The notes beneath the pieces were generated by a model. It saw nothing but the letters and a program-made list of their open reading frames with translations. It had not been told where the DNA came from and did no database searches. The position numbers and the translations under genes were made by a program. Positions 8,427 through 16,640 of a stretch of DNA of 64,000 nucleotides are shown piece by piece. Every line of letters begins with the position of its first letter. Within the stretch, counting starts at the first letter, position 1. The stretch lies in the NCBI RefSeq assembly GCF_000772105.1, contig NZ_CP009355.1, forward strand, positions 372,001 to 436,000, in the 5' to 3' direction. This stretch comes from Vibrio tubiashii ATCC 19109. GTDB lineage: Bacteria > Pseudomonadota > Gammaproteobacteria > Enterobacterales > Vibrionaceae.

Positions 8427-10115
8427 TTACATCTCGATTTGATTAAAATCGATCCATCCATTCGCAAGCAGTTCTGGTGCAGATATCTGGTCAGATATAT
8501 TCAGGTCTTGTTTTGTGTGAAAAATTGGTTGATATAGGTTTTTAGTGATCAATGTTTTTTCAATTTTTTCTAGCATCTTCAGCTGTTTACTTTCAATCGT
8601 CTCGGCGACGGCTTCGATAACTTTTTGCTTTAGCCACTGTTGGTTCTTTTCTGATAAACAAGCTTGGTGGCAGTAATTACACAGTAGCCAATCAACCCAA
8701 GAAAACAGCGTATCTTCGCCAAACACTTCTCCACTGATGATAATATCCGCATTTTTGAACGTTTCAGGTCGATTGAACTCTGGGTACTCTAAAACTTGTA
8801 GTTGGCAATTGAAGCCGAGTTGCTGCAAACAATCTGTAACGAGTTGTGCGGTGGCGATATTGGTTCCAAGCTGATAGGTGACAACAGCTAAGGGTTTTAA
8901 TGGGCGTTTAAGATCCGCGAGAGCATGTTTGGCCCCAGATAAATCTTGCTCGGCAATAGGAGTAGGAGTTGAGAGCATACCTTGCGCGCGCGCGACTACT
9001 TCACAATCTTCCCCGCCAGGTGTGCCGATACTAAGCATAAGCGCTTGTAACCACTTGCGATGAGCTCTATTCCGCATCCAAGTATGATGGTGAGGATTCA
9101 GCATTGCATAGGTACAACCCTGTTCCCACTTTTGCTTGGCGGTAAACTTCGCCGCCGATTTTTCTGCTAGGTGGCGACCATGAACCACATCGCAATTGAG
9201 TTCGAGAGTTTTGGCATTATCACCCACGTTCCAAATTTCGACGCCATCGACCCAAGGTCTTAAGCCGTGATAGTGCGGGTTCACATTGAGTAATGTGCGC
9301 CATTCGGTTTGTTCTGTTAGTAAAAAGGAGCCGCAGCCGAGTAATTTTCCATCCTTCACTTTCGTTATGCCCATCGCACTGTGACTCAGTAATCGAGGCA
9401 ACAGAGTTGGCATAGTGTGGCTGGTGAATCTAATCCGAAGAGGGTTGATTACCTCCACTCGATCGATAAATCGAAAAAGCTCGACTTGTGCTCCGCCTTG
9501 TTCCATCAAGCGTTGAAAATGTGCCTTGATATCTTTTGCCTCTAATGGGCTTCCATCATCAAACTTGAGCCCTTTTCTCAAGGTTATCGTCAGACTGTCA
9601 CTTTGCTGTTGCCATGAATGTGCGAGATCGCCATGCAGACTAGGCTGAGTTCGAAGCAAATTCGCATATAGATAACTGGCGATGTGCAGTTCGGTGCGGC
9701 GATTAATATTGACGGGATCTAGGCAATGGGTGCCACGATAGAAAGGAATTTGTAAGATGTCTTGTTGAGTTTTCACTGGCTGATACTGGGAAAGATATTG
9801 GCTAAGAAAACTCTCCCTTTCTTGTGTATCAACGAGAACAAGCGCTGCTTCCACATTACCTTGTTTAAGTAGGCTAGTCGCTTTCTGTTTTAAAACACCA
9901 TCAAGCGGTTGCTTTAATTTCGCTTGAGGTAAATTTCCGCACCCAACCCCTGATTGCCATTCAATTTTCTCTTCTTCAACCAAGCGTTTAATTAGCAACT
10001 GTGCGTTACGACGCGTACAACGTAAAGCATGGCTGAATTGATCTAATGATACTTGAGTCCAATGTTGGAACGAGAGGTTATCACGGCAAAATGCCAGAGC
10101 ATTCCAATAGCGCAT
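8427..10115 (-). CDS. SgrR-like transcriptional regulator
   Basis: The 562-residue protein joins an N-terminal winged helix region (residues 1-100; TRRNAQLLIKRLVEEEKIEWQSGVGCGN) to a solute-binding-protein domain of the oligopeptide type (SBP_bac_5; LRKGLKFDDGSPLEAKDIKAHF). This is the SgrR architecture. In E. coli SgrR senses sugar-phosphate stress and activates sgrS and setA. Here the divergent neighbour 90 bp away is an MFS exporter, which matches the sgrR-setA arrangement. No signal peptide is present, in keeping with a cytoplasmic regulator. The ligand is not predictable and this may not be a true orthologue. Confidence 0.8.
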   Translation of the reverse strand: MRYWNALAFCRDNLSFQHWTQVSLDQFSHALRCTRRNAQLLIKRLVEEEKIEWQSGVGCGNLPQAKLKQPLDGVLKQKATSLLKQGNVEAALVLVDTQERESFLSQYLSQYQPVKTQQDILQIPFYRGTHCLDPVNINRRTELHIASYLYANLLRTQPSLHGDLAHSWQQQSDSLTITLRKGLKFDDGSPLEAKDIKAHFQRLMEQGGAQVELFRFIDRVEVINPLRIRFTSHTMPTLLPRLLSHSAMGITKVKDGKLLGCGSFLLTEQTEWRTLLNVNPHYHGLRPWVDGVEIWNVGDNAKTLELNCDVVHGRHLAEKSAAKFTAKQKWEQGCTYAMLNPHHHTWMRNRAHRKWLQALMLSIGTPGGEDCEVVARAQGMLSTPTPIAEQDLSGAKHALADLKRPLKPLAVVTYQLGTNIATAQLVTDCLQQLGFNCQLQVLEYPEFNRPETFKNADIIISGEVFGEDTLFSWVDWLLCNYCHQACLSEKNQQWLKQKVIEAVAETIESKQLKMLEKIEKTLITKNLYQPIFHTKQDLNISDQISAPELLANGWIDFNQIEM

Positions 10116-10160
10116 AAAGGTGAAATCCTAATTTTATATTTCTATTTTTCTTCATCTTTT

Positions 10161-10180
10161 AATCTCGATAATAAGAGATT
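10161..10180. promoter_or_regulatory. inverted repeat in the regulator/MFS gap
   Basis: AATCTC and GAGATT are separated by eight bases and centred 35 bp before the MFS start, within the short divergent promoter region. It is a candidate operator for the SgrR-like protein, supported by symmetry and position only. Confidence 0.35.
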
Positions 10181-10205
10181 CTATTCAGGATGAAAGGAGA
10201 AATAA

Positions 10206-11417
10206 ATGAATACGTTAGCTAAGCCTCAAACTTCAATTTGGCGTAACAGGCCATTTCAAATTCTATTTTCTAGCGCGTTGTTTGTTGCCTTTTCAGCGCA
10301 GATTTACAATCTCGCATTACCACTGTTGGTTTATGAACTGACGCAATCTTCAAAGATGATGGGGTGGATGCGCGCAGTGGAATTTTTGCCAAATTTACTC
10401 TTGGCGCTGTTTATCGGTGTGGTAGTCGATCGCGTTGATAAGAAGCGTTGGTCACAAGCGATGTTGTTGGGTCAGTTGGTGGTTGTTTTGTGTTCGTATC
10501 TTGCAGTGGAGTGGCTAAGTGAGCCACTTTGGCTCCTGTTTCCTGCTGCCTTTTTGATGATGGCGTTTAACTATGGCTATCACAATGCGCGCATGACTAT
10601 GATGAAAAGGGCATTGGCTCCTGAAACGCAAAATACCGCGATAGCGAGGATGAGTTCGTTAAACAGCGTGATGGAAACGGTTGGACCAGTGTTATCGGGA
10701 GTATTGATGCTGATGTCGACAATCCACAATGTTTTTCTCGCTGTGGCGGTGCTTCTGTTGCTTTCATATTGGCAATTAGAAAGGTTAACACTTGCTCCAA
10801 GTGAACCGCCAAAAAAGCAGAGTGTTTTTGCGGCATTAAAAGAAGGTTGGACAGTGTTACGAGCTGAACGCAATATGTGGATTATTACTCTTGCGGTAAT
10901 GGTGATTAACACCACAGGAGCCGTTTTCTGGATCCAAGCGATATTCTACGCGAAATCAGAGCTTGAGTTTAACGCTTTGGAGGTGAGTTACTTGATCGCC
11001 GCCTCGGGTATTGGTGGGCTGTTAGGGGCATTCAGTGCAGATAAATTACGCGCAAGATTGGGTTTAGGAGTGGTACTGATTGGCTCGATTGTTTTGGAAT
11101 CTCTTGGTTTTATTTTCCCCCTAATCATCAACAATGTCTGGGGTATGGCTGCGGCATTTTTATGGATTTCTGCGGTTGGTTTGTACAGCAGTATTTGTAT
11201 CTGGAGCTACCGACAGGAAGCGTTTGAAGAGAAATATTTAGGCAGGATAGCCGGGATTACTGGTTCGCTATTTAAGTTGCTGATGCCCTTTGGTTTGGCG
11301 GCATCGGGCTATTTGATTGCTCACTTCGGCATAGAAGCTATCTTTATATCTTGTTTTGTCGTTCAATTATTCGCTGCATTGGGCCTACTGTGTTCCCAGG
11401 TGAGACGAATAGCGTAA
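10206..11417 (+). CDS. MFS transporter (exporter type)
   Basis: The 403-residue protein has twelve predicted helices. The motif VVVDRVDKKRW between helices 2 and 3 is the MFS loop signature, and the sequence resembles the MFS_3/EntS-type exporters. AAAGGAG seven bases before ATG supports the start. It is divergent from the SgrR-like regulator, which suggests regulated export of a small molecule such as a sugar phosphate analogue, peptide or siderophore. Substrate unknown. Confidence 0.85.
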   Translation: MNTLAKPQTSIWRNRPFQILFSSALFVAFSAQIYNLALPLLVYELTQSSKMMGWMRAVEFLPNLLLALFIGVVVDRVDKKRWSQAMLLGQLVVVLCSYLAVEWLSEPLWLLFPAAFLMMAFNYGYHNARMTMMKRALAPETQNTAIARMSSLNSVMETVGPVLSGVLMLMSTIHNVFLAVAVLLLLSYWQLERLTLAPSEPPKKQSVFAALKEGWTVLRAERNMWIITLAVMVINTTGAVFWIQAIFYAKSELEFNALEVSYLIAASGIGGLLGAFSADKLRARLGLGVVLIGSIVLESLGFIFPLIINNVWGMAAAFLWISAVGLYSSICIWSYRQEAFEEKYLGRIAGITGSLFKLLMPFGLAASGYLIAHFGIEAIFISCFVVQLFAALGLLCSQVRRIA

Positions 11418-11513
11418 CTCTTATGTGAGCTTTACATACATTTACGCTCTCAATGTGTTTCTTTACTTGCCACTATCTAGACTATGATTACGTTGAGCAA
11501 ACAAGGAACGACA

Positions 11514-13001
11514 ATGAAAAATGCACCAATAAACAGTTTGTTAGCTATAGCTTGTTTCGCCGTATGGTCTAGTGCGGCTAATGCAAACGAGCTAACCACA
11601 CCGATAGTAGATACCAACCAAACCCAATGTTTTGGGCTTAGAAACACATTGAGCTCTTGTCCCTTTTCTTCTGATGACACTTTTGGACAAGACGCTCAAT
11701 ATCAAGGCAATACCCCAAGCTACACCAAAAATAGTAATGGTACTGTAAGTGACAACGTGACGGGTCTTATGTGGACACAGTCAACCGATCTCAATGGCGA
11801 TGGTAAGATAGATGCGCAAGATAAGCTGAGTTATGACGATGCTATGGATTACGTCGCGTCATTGAATCACGGTGGTTATAGTGATTGGCGCTTACCTTCT
11901 ATTAAAGAACTCTATTCTTTGATTTTGTTTGATGGTCAAGACCCAAGTGGTGTGAATCAGTCAGGCGCTGTTAAGATGGTCCCATTCCTTGATGCGAGAT
12001 ACTTCGATATGAATGCGGGGGATGTTCATTCAGGCGAAAGGTTGATTGACAGTCAGTTTGTGTCGAGCACCAAGTATGTTTCTACCACCATGAACAAAGA
12101 TGAAACGGTGTTTGGCGTTAATTTTATTGATGGACGGATTAAGGGTTATGGCATTGCGAGTCCGCGCGGCGGTGACAAAACCTTTTATGTCCTCGCCGTG
12201 CGCGGTAACCCAGATTACGGCCTCAACAAATTTGTAGACAATAACAACGGTACCATCACTGATAGTGCAACGAGTCTTATCTGGCAGCAGTCTGATAGCC
12301 AGTCGGAGATGGATTTTCCTCAAGCGTTGGCCTACTGTGAAAACCTTGAACTGGCGGGCAGGAGTGACTGGAGGTTACCAAGCGTGAAGGAACTGCAATC
12401 TATCGTTGATTACACGCGTTCGCCTGCCACAAGTAACAGCGCGGCAATTGATCCAACTTTCAATACGACTGCGATCACTAGTGAAGCAAAGCGCGAGGAT
12501 TACGCGAACTACTGGAGTAGCACGACTCACGAAAATATGAGAAACGGCGGGCATGGTGCGTATGTCGCCTTCGGGTCATCCTTAGGTTACATGCGCAATG
12601 CTTGGATTGATGTTCATGGTGCGGGTTCTCAGCGTAGTGATCCTAAAACCGGAGACGCGAGTCAATACCCGACTGGACATGGCCCTCAGGGAGACGCGAT
12701 TCGAATTGATAACATGGTTCGATGTGTAGCTGGTGGTGGTGTCGAATTTATTCAGCAGCCAGCTTTAGTGAAGCGACCAGCAGAAAGTTACCAAAATGGT
12801 GGTAGCGCTTCTTCTATGTCGTCAAAAGGCAAACAAAATATGGCTGGTTCGAATAACGGACACTTTTCTCGCATGGATCGAAATGGTGACGGGAAAATCT
12901 CTCGCCTTGAAGCAAAAGGCAAGTTGGCAAAAGATTTCAGCCGATTTGATAGAAACAATGATGGCTATTTGACCCAAGCGGAGATGCCAAGCAGAAAATA
13001 G
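11514..13001 (+). CDS. exported DUF1566 (Lcl-like) protein with EF-hand tail
   Basis: The protein of about 495 residues has a signal peptide (ending SSAANA), two DUF1566 repeats (GLMWTQS...GGYSDWRLPSIKELYSL and SLIWQQS...GRSDWRLPSVKELQSI...YWSST), and a C-terminal EF-hand pair (MDRNGDGKISRLEA and FDRNNDGYLTQAEM). A third calcium-loop-like DLNGDGKIDAQD sits in the first repeat. DUF1566 is a C-type-lectin-like fold found in Legionella Lcl and surface proteins. ATG 11514, with AAGGA upstream, is chosen over the ATG at 11484 because it gives a proper signal peptide. It probably acts outside the inner membrane and binds calcium. Ligand unknown. Confidence 0.8.
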   Translation: MKNAPINSLLAIACFAVWSSAANANELTTPIVDTNQTQCFGLRNTLSSCPFSSDDTFGQDAQYQGNTPSYTKNSNGTVSDNVTGLMWTQSTDLNGDGKIDAQDKLSYDDAMDYVASLNHGGYSDWRLPSIKELYSLILFDGQDPSGVNQSGAVKMVPFLDARYFDMNAGDVHSGERLIDSQFVSSTKYVSTTMNKDETVFGVNFIDGRIKGYGIASPRGGDKTFYVLAVRGNPDYGLNKFVDNNNGTITDSATSLIWQQSDSQSEMDFPQALAYCENLELAGRSDWRLPSVKELQSIVDYTRSPATSNSAAIDPTFNTTAITSEAKREDYANYWSSTTHENMRNGGHGAYVAFGSSLGYMRNAWIDVHGAGSQRSDPKTGDASQYPTGHGPQGDAIRIDNMVRCVAGGGVEFIQQPALVKRPAESYQNGGSASSMSSKGKQNMAGSNNGHFSRMDRNGDGKISRLEAKGKLAKDFSRFDRNNDGYLTQAEMPSRK

Positions 13002-13010
13002 CGAGCTTAC

Positions 13011-13041
13011 TTGACCCGTCTATAGCTTTATAGTTTAGAGT
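13011..13041 (+). promoter_or_regulatory. MerR-type promoter of the MerR-methyltransferase gene
   Basis: TTGACC is followed by a 19-bp spacer and TAGAGT, the over-long spacing typical of promoters activated by MerR proteins. The spacer includes CTATA/TATAG symmetry. A near-identical copy precedes the next gene (14264-14294). The two spacers share 15 of 19 bases. Confidence 0.6.
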
Positions 13042-13062
13042 TAATGATATCGACTAGAAGCT

Positions 13063-14244
13063 ATGAATGGACGGATGTACAAGATCTCTCAATTAGCAGA
13101 GCGGGCGGGTATTTCTCGTACCACTCTGCTTTATTACGAAAAGCTAGGCATTATTAAAGGAGCGAGACAAGCGAACGGCTATCGCTCCTATAGTGACAAA
13201 GATCTCCAGCGTTTGCTTTTGCTGCAAAAATTGCAGGCTGGTGGTTTGACGCTGAAAGAGTGTCAGGCTTGTTTAGACGCACAAATCAATCGTGATTTAT
13301 TGAAAGACAGGCTGAATCAGCTCGATCTAGAAATCTCGCAAAAGCAAAAGTCCCGCGAACTGCTTGCCGCGTTATTAGGCGAAAGTTCTCTTAGCGAGTG
13401 GCACGATACCCTCGACCAACTTGCCCCTGATGCGCATTTAGACTGGCTGATCAAACAAGGTTTTGATGAGAAACAGGCTATGCGTTTGAAATGGTTATCA
13501 AAAGATATGAATGAACATGATCGCTATATGCGAGACTTTGATCGGGTTTTCAGCCAACTGACGTGTTGGGGACCGGGAAGCCAACAAGATACACGTTCAG
13601 CGATTCAGAAACTGCCCTTTTCACCTAAGCATATTTTAGAAATTGGCTGCGGGCAGGGCATTGCGACCCGAACACTGCTAGAGCATACCCAAGCGCACAT
13701 TACAGCGGTCGATAACGAAGAGTATGCACTAGAGAATATTAATCAAATTATGCAGCAACTCGGTGAAACAAAACGTGTGACTACCGTGTGCGCCAATATG
13801 GCGAAACTGCCATTTGAATCTAAGCAGTTTGATCTGATTTGGTGCGAGACCAGTGCTTACATTATGGGAGTTGAGAATGCTTTTAAGGAGTGGCGACATC
13901 TCTTGTCCGATGACGGTTATCTAGTGCTGAGTGATTTGATATGGAGTGTAGAGGAGCCATCGTCCGATGCCATGAGATTTTGGCACAAAGAGTACCCCGA
14001 TATGACCACTGAAGAGACGCGCATTCGGCAAGCAAAGCGAGCTGGATATACGTTAGTAGATTCATTCCCTGTCAGTGATCAAGCTTGGGACAACTACTAC
14101 CAACCGCTAAAAGCTCGGGTGAATGAGCTCGCGCACGAGTTAGCTGGCTCATCTGCTCTCGCGGATTTGAACCGCGAGATCTCTGCTTATGACAACCGCA
14201 ATGGTGAGTTCAATTATCAGATATTTATTCTTAAAACAGGGTGA
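13063..14244 (+). CDS. MerR regulator fused to a SAM methyltransferase
   Basis: The 393-residue protein starts with a MerR helix-turn-helix (YKISQLAERAGISRTTLLYYEKLGII, residues 6-31) and a dimerisation helix to about residue 105. From about 180 it carries a class I SAM-dependent methyltransferase domain with motif I LEIGCGQGIA (192-201) and an acidic D217 in the TAVDNEEY strand. The fusion puts an enzymatic domain in the place of the usual drug-binding domain; such fusions are known but their substrates are not. Start is ATG 13063 or ATG 13075; neither has a good ribosome site, and the second fits typical MerR N-termini. The same promoter type drives the next gene, so it probably controls itself and the GNAT/VOC unit. 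Confidence 0.85.
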   Translation: MNGRMYKISQLAERAGISRTTLLYYEKLGIIKGARQANGYRSYSDKDLQRLLLLQKLQAGGLTLKECQACLDAQINRDLLKDRLNQLDLEISQKQKSRELLAALLGESSLSEWHDTLDQLAPDAHLDWLIKQGFDEKQAMRLKWLSKDMNEHDRYMRDFDRVFSQLTCWGPGSQQDTRSAIQKLPFSPKHILEIGCGQGIATRTLLEHTQAHITAVDNEEYALENINQIMQQLGETKRVTTVCANMAKLPFESKQFDLIWCETSAYIMGVENAFKEWRHLLSDDGYLVLSDLIWSVEEPSSDAMRFWHKEYPDMTTEETRIRQAKRAGYTLVDSFPVSDQAWDNYYQPLKARVNELAHELAGSSALADLNREISAYDNRNGEFNYQIFILKTG

Positions 14245-14263
14245 ATTTTTTGATCAGTCAGTG

Positions 14264-14294
14264 TTGACCTGTCTACCGCTTTACAGTTTAAGCT
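14264..14294 (+). promoter_or_regulatory. second MerR-type promoter, ahead of the GNAT gene
   Basis: TTGACC, a 19-bp spacer and TAAGCT. The spacer matches that of the promoter at 13011 at 15 of 19 positions, including the shared GTCTA and GCTTTA blocks. It lies 30 bp before the GNAT start. This points to a second binding site for the MerR fusion protein. Confidence 0.6.
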
Positions 14295-14324
14295 GCGTGC
14301 ATAAACTTTAAAGAGGAACACACT

Positions 14325-14861
14325 ATGAACTACGGTCTATTTAATCCGAAAGAGACAGACGAACTTATTCAGTTATTCACTAAAACCTTTGGAGACTCTG
14401 AAGGCGTAGAGGAAGGAAAAGTTATTGGCACTCTAGTGAACACACTAGTAGAGACGACACCAGAGCAAGACATCGCGATTTTTGTTGCGAGAGATGAACA
14501 AAAGATTGTTGCGAGCATTCTATTTACTCGTCTTGCTTTTGCGGAGGAACACGCAAGCTTCTTGATGGCACCGGTAGCGGTTAGCACTGAGTATCAAGGA
14601 CAGGGTATTGGGCAAGCATTAATCCGTCATGGTTTAGAGGCGATGCGCAGCCAAGGTGTGAAGTTAGCTTTCACATATGGTGACCCAAACTTTTACACTA
14701 GAGTAGGTTTCAATCCGACCTCTGAAGAGCAGTTTAAGGCACCGTTAACACTGAGCTTCCCTCATGGTTGGATGGTGCAGACATTATCTTCAGAGATGAT
14801 TCAAGCGCTTGAAAGTCGCCCAACATGCGTAGAAGGATTTAATAATCCTGCGCTTTGGTAG
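14325..14861 (+). CDS. GNAT-family N-acetyltransferase
   Basis: The 178-residue protein has the acetyl-CoA pyrophosphate loop QGQGIGQALI after the MAPVAVSTEYQG strand and a C-terminal YTRVGF segment, as in the YhbS/COG3153 type of N-acetyltransferase. AAGAGGA precedes the ATG. It opens a probable operon with the two VOC genes (42 and 8 bp gaps) and is preceded by a promoter shared with the MerR fusion. It may acetylate a small toxic compound or antibiotic; the substrate is not shown. Confidence 0.88.
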   Translation: MNYGLFNPKETDELIQLFTKTFGDSEGVEEGKVIGTLVNTLVETTPEQDIAIFVARDEQKIVASILFTRLAFAEEHASFLMAPVAVSTEYQGQGIGQALIRHGLEAMRSQGVKLAFTYGDPNFYTRVGFNPTSEEQFKAPLTLSFPHGWMVQTLSSEMIQALESRPTCVEGFNNPALW

Positions 14862-14903
14862 ATACTTAAAGCTGCTCGTCAATCACAGGTTAAGGAACAA
14901 GCC

Positions 14904-15332
14904 ATGGAACCACGTGTCAGCATAATTACTTTAGGGGTGCGAGATTTAGAACGCTCATATCAGTTTTATTCCAAGCTAGGTTTTCCTTCCTCCAAAAATC
15001 CTGAAGAGGGGATCATCTTTTTCAAAACGGGTGGCGTGTGCTTAGCTTTGTATCCGTTAGATGCATTAGCAAAAGATGTTTCGCCGGATATGGCGGTTGT
15101 CAAAGAGGGCTTTAGTGGGGTGACGCTCGCACACAATACCCGTTCAAAGCAGGAAGTGGATGATGTGTTAGCGCTTGCGGTCAGTGCAGGAGCCAAGCTA
15201 GAAAAACCAGCACAGGATGTGTTCTGGGGTGGCTACAGCGGTTATTTCTCTGATCCAGATGGTTATTTATGGGAAGTGGCCTACGCCGATTTTTGGCAGT
15301 TCAATCAAGACGGCTCACTGGTTATTGAATAG
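14904..15332 (+). CDS. VOC-family protein (glyoxalase/bleomycin-resistance fold)
   Basis: The 142-residue protein has the paired beta-alpha-beta-beta-beta modules of the vicinal oxygen chelate fold (SIITLGVRDLERSYQFYSKLGF and SGYFSDPDGYLWEVAY). The first ligand position near the N-terminus is not a His, so metal binding is uncertain and the protein may bind rather than convert a ligand. AAGGA seven bases before ATG supports the start. It is the middle gene of the GNAT-VOC-YaeR unit. Confidence 0.85.
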   Translation: MEPRVSIITLGVRDLERSYQFYSKLGFPSSKNPEEGIIFFKTGGVCLALYPLDALAKDVSPDMAVVKEGFSGVTLAHNTRSKQEVDDVLALAVSAGAKLEKPAQDVFWGGYSGYFSDPDGYLWEVAYADFWQFNQDGSLVIE

Positions 15333-15340
15333 GGGGATTC

Positions 15341-15727
15341 GTGGAGCTCAAAAGAATACATCATGTTGCGGTTATTTGTTCTGATTACGAGGTTTCAAAA
15401 CGTTTCTATACCCAAGTTCTGAAGTTAGCCGTTATCGCTGAAAACTACCGCGCCGAGCGGGATTCCTACAAACTTGACCTTGCTTTGCCTGATGGGGGAC
15501 AGATTGAGTTGTTCTCTTTTCCTAACCCGCCAGCAAGGCCAACCAGTCCAGAAGCGCAGGGTTTAAGGCACTTGGCATTTAGCGTTGATTCGGTAGAGCA
15601 GTACGCCGCTTATTTGATGCAGTGTGATGTGGAAGTTGAGCCGATTCGAGTTGATGAGTTTACTGGTAAGCCGTTTACCTTTTTCAAAGATCCTGACGGC
15701 TTACCGTTAGAGCTTTATCAAGATTAG
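15341..15727 (+). CDS. yaeR: YaeR-type VOC metalloprotein (GloA2)
   Basis: The 128-residue sequence follows E. coli YaeR closely along its length: HHVAVICSDY, then RAERDSYKLDLAL, IELFSFPNPPARP, GLRHLAFSVD and TFFKDPDGLPLELYQ. His, Glu, His and Glu ligand positions of the glyoxalase I family are all present. GTG start at 15341 behind AGGGGG. Its role as a lyase is not proven even in E. coli. The last four bases overlap the end of the convergent HAD gene. Operon with the GNAT and VOC genes eight bases upstream. Confidence 0.88.
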   Translation: MELKRIHHVAVICSDYEVSKRFYTQVLKLAVIAENYRAERDSYKLDLALPDGGQIELFSFPNPPARPTSPEAQGLRHLAFSVDSVEQYAAYLMQCDVEVEPIRVDEFTGKPFTFFKDPDGLPLELYQD

Positions 15728-16524
15728 CTTAGTAGTTCACGCTGAATGACGGTAAACACACCAGCCTCACGATTGCTTGGCGCCTGAAAGCGTGCAATCT
15801 CTTTAATCTTAGGGTGAGCATTATCCATTGCGTATGAATGATAGCTCGCCTTAAGCATCTCTAGATCATTAAGGTAATCACCAAAACTCATGGTTTGCTC
15901 GTGAGTAAAGTTGAGCGTGTTTTGTAGGTGCTCGATCGCAGCGCCTTTTGAAGCTTCAGCGTTCATCACGTCGAGCCAGATTTTGGCACTCACAACCACT
16001 TGATGGGTCTGACCAAACGCTTGGTCGAAAGTAGGGAAAACCAGCTCTTCTGTACCGTCGAAGTGGCAGATAGCGACCTTGATGAAATCATCATCTACAT
16101 TAAGCAGATCGTCTACATACTGACACTTGTGGTAATACTTAGCGAACTCCTCAAGCGCTTGCTGATCTTGCGTTTCGATATACGCTGAATGTTTGCCACA
16201 TAGAACAATTTGCGCGCCAGAAATGCCTCTAGCTGCCTCAATAATTGATTTGATTGAAGGTTTGTCGATCTCACAGCTATACAATTCTTCACCTTTGTGC
16301 ATCACCAATGTGCCGTTTTCAGCAATGAACATCATGCGATCATTAATTGGTGAGAAGGTCTCCATTAGGCTGTAGTACTGTCGCCCAGAGGCCGCAGCGA
16401 AGATAATGCCTTTCTCTTCTATTTGCTGGTATAGATTAAAAAACTCTGGATTGAGTTGGCTATTTTCATCGAGAAGCGTGCCATCCATATCGGTGGCTAC
16501 GAACTTTATATCAGGTGTCGGCAT
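15724..16524 (-). CDS. Cof-type HAD-IIB hydrolase
   Basis: The protein has all four HAD motifs: DMDGTLLDE (nucleophile Asp and acid/base Asp), the Ser/Thr motif AAASGRQ, Lys in motif III near ASKGAAI, and GDYLNDLEML for the metal-binding acidic pair. A type IIB cap separates motifs II and III. Such enzymes dephosphorylate sugar phosphates or similar metabolites. I start at ATG 16524, just before the catalytic strand, since the reading frame upstream (TTG 16593) has no ribosome site. Convergent with yaeR by a four-base overlap. Confidence 0.88.
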   Translation of the reverse strand: MPTPDIKFVATDMDGTLLDENSQLNPEFFNLYQQIEEKGIIFAAASGRQYYSLMETFSPINDRMMFIAENGTLVMHKGEELYSCEIDKPSIKSIIEAARGISGAQIVLCGKHSAYIETQDQQALEEFAKYYHKCQYVDDLLNVDDDFIKVAICHFDGTEELVFPTFDQAFGQTHQVVVSAKIWLDVMNAEASKGAAIEHLQNTLNFTHEQTMSFGDYLNDLEMLKASYHSYAMDNAHPKIKEIARFQAPSNREAGVFTVIQRELLS

Positions 16525-16640
16525 AGTGGCTAATGTCGTCTCTTCGGACTGTTTGCAAAAACGATAAGTTACCTGACTTTTGTGACGACTCAAGTGTTTT
16601 AAATCAATCTACAATGAAATCACCGATAGTGAGTGGCTAA

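Noticed and set aside
10116..10205. SgrS small RNA between the SgrR-like and MFS genes
   Set aside because: The gap is only 90 bp and shows no hairpin with a U tract.
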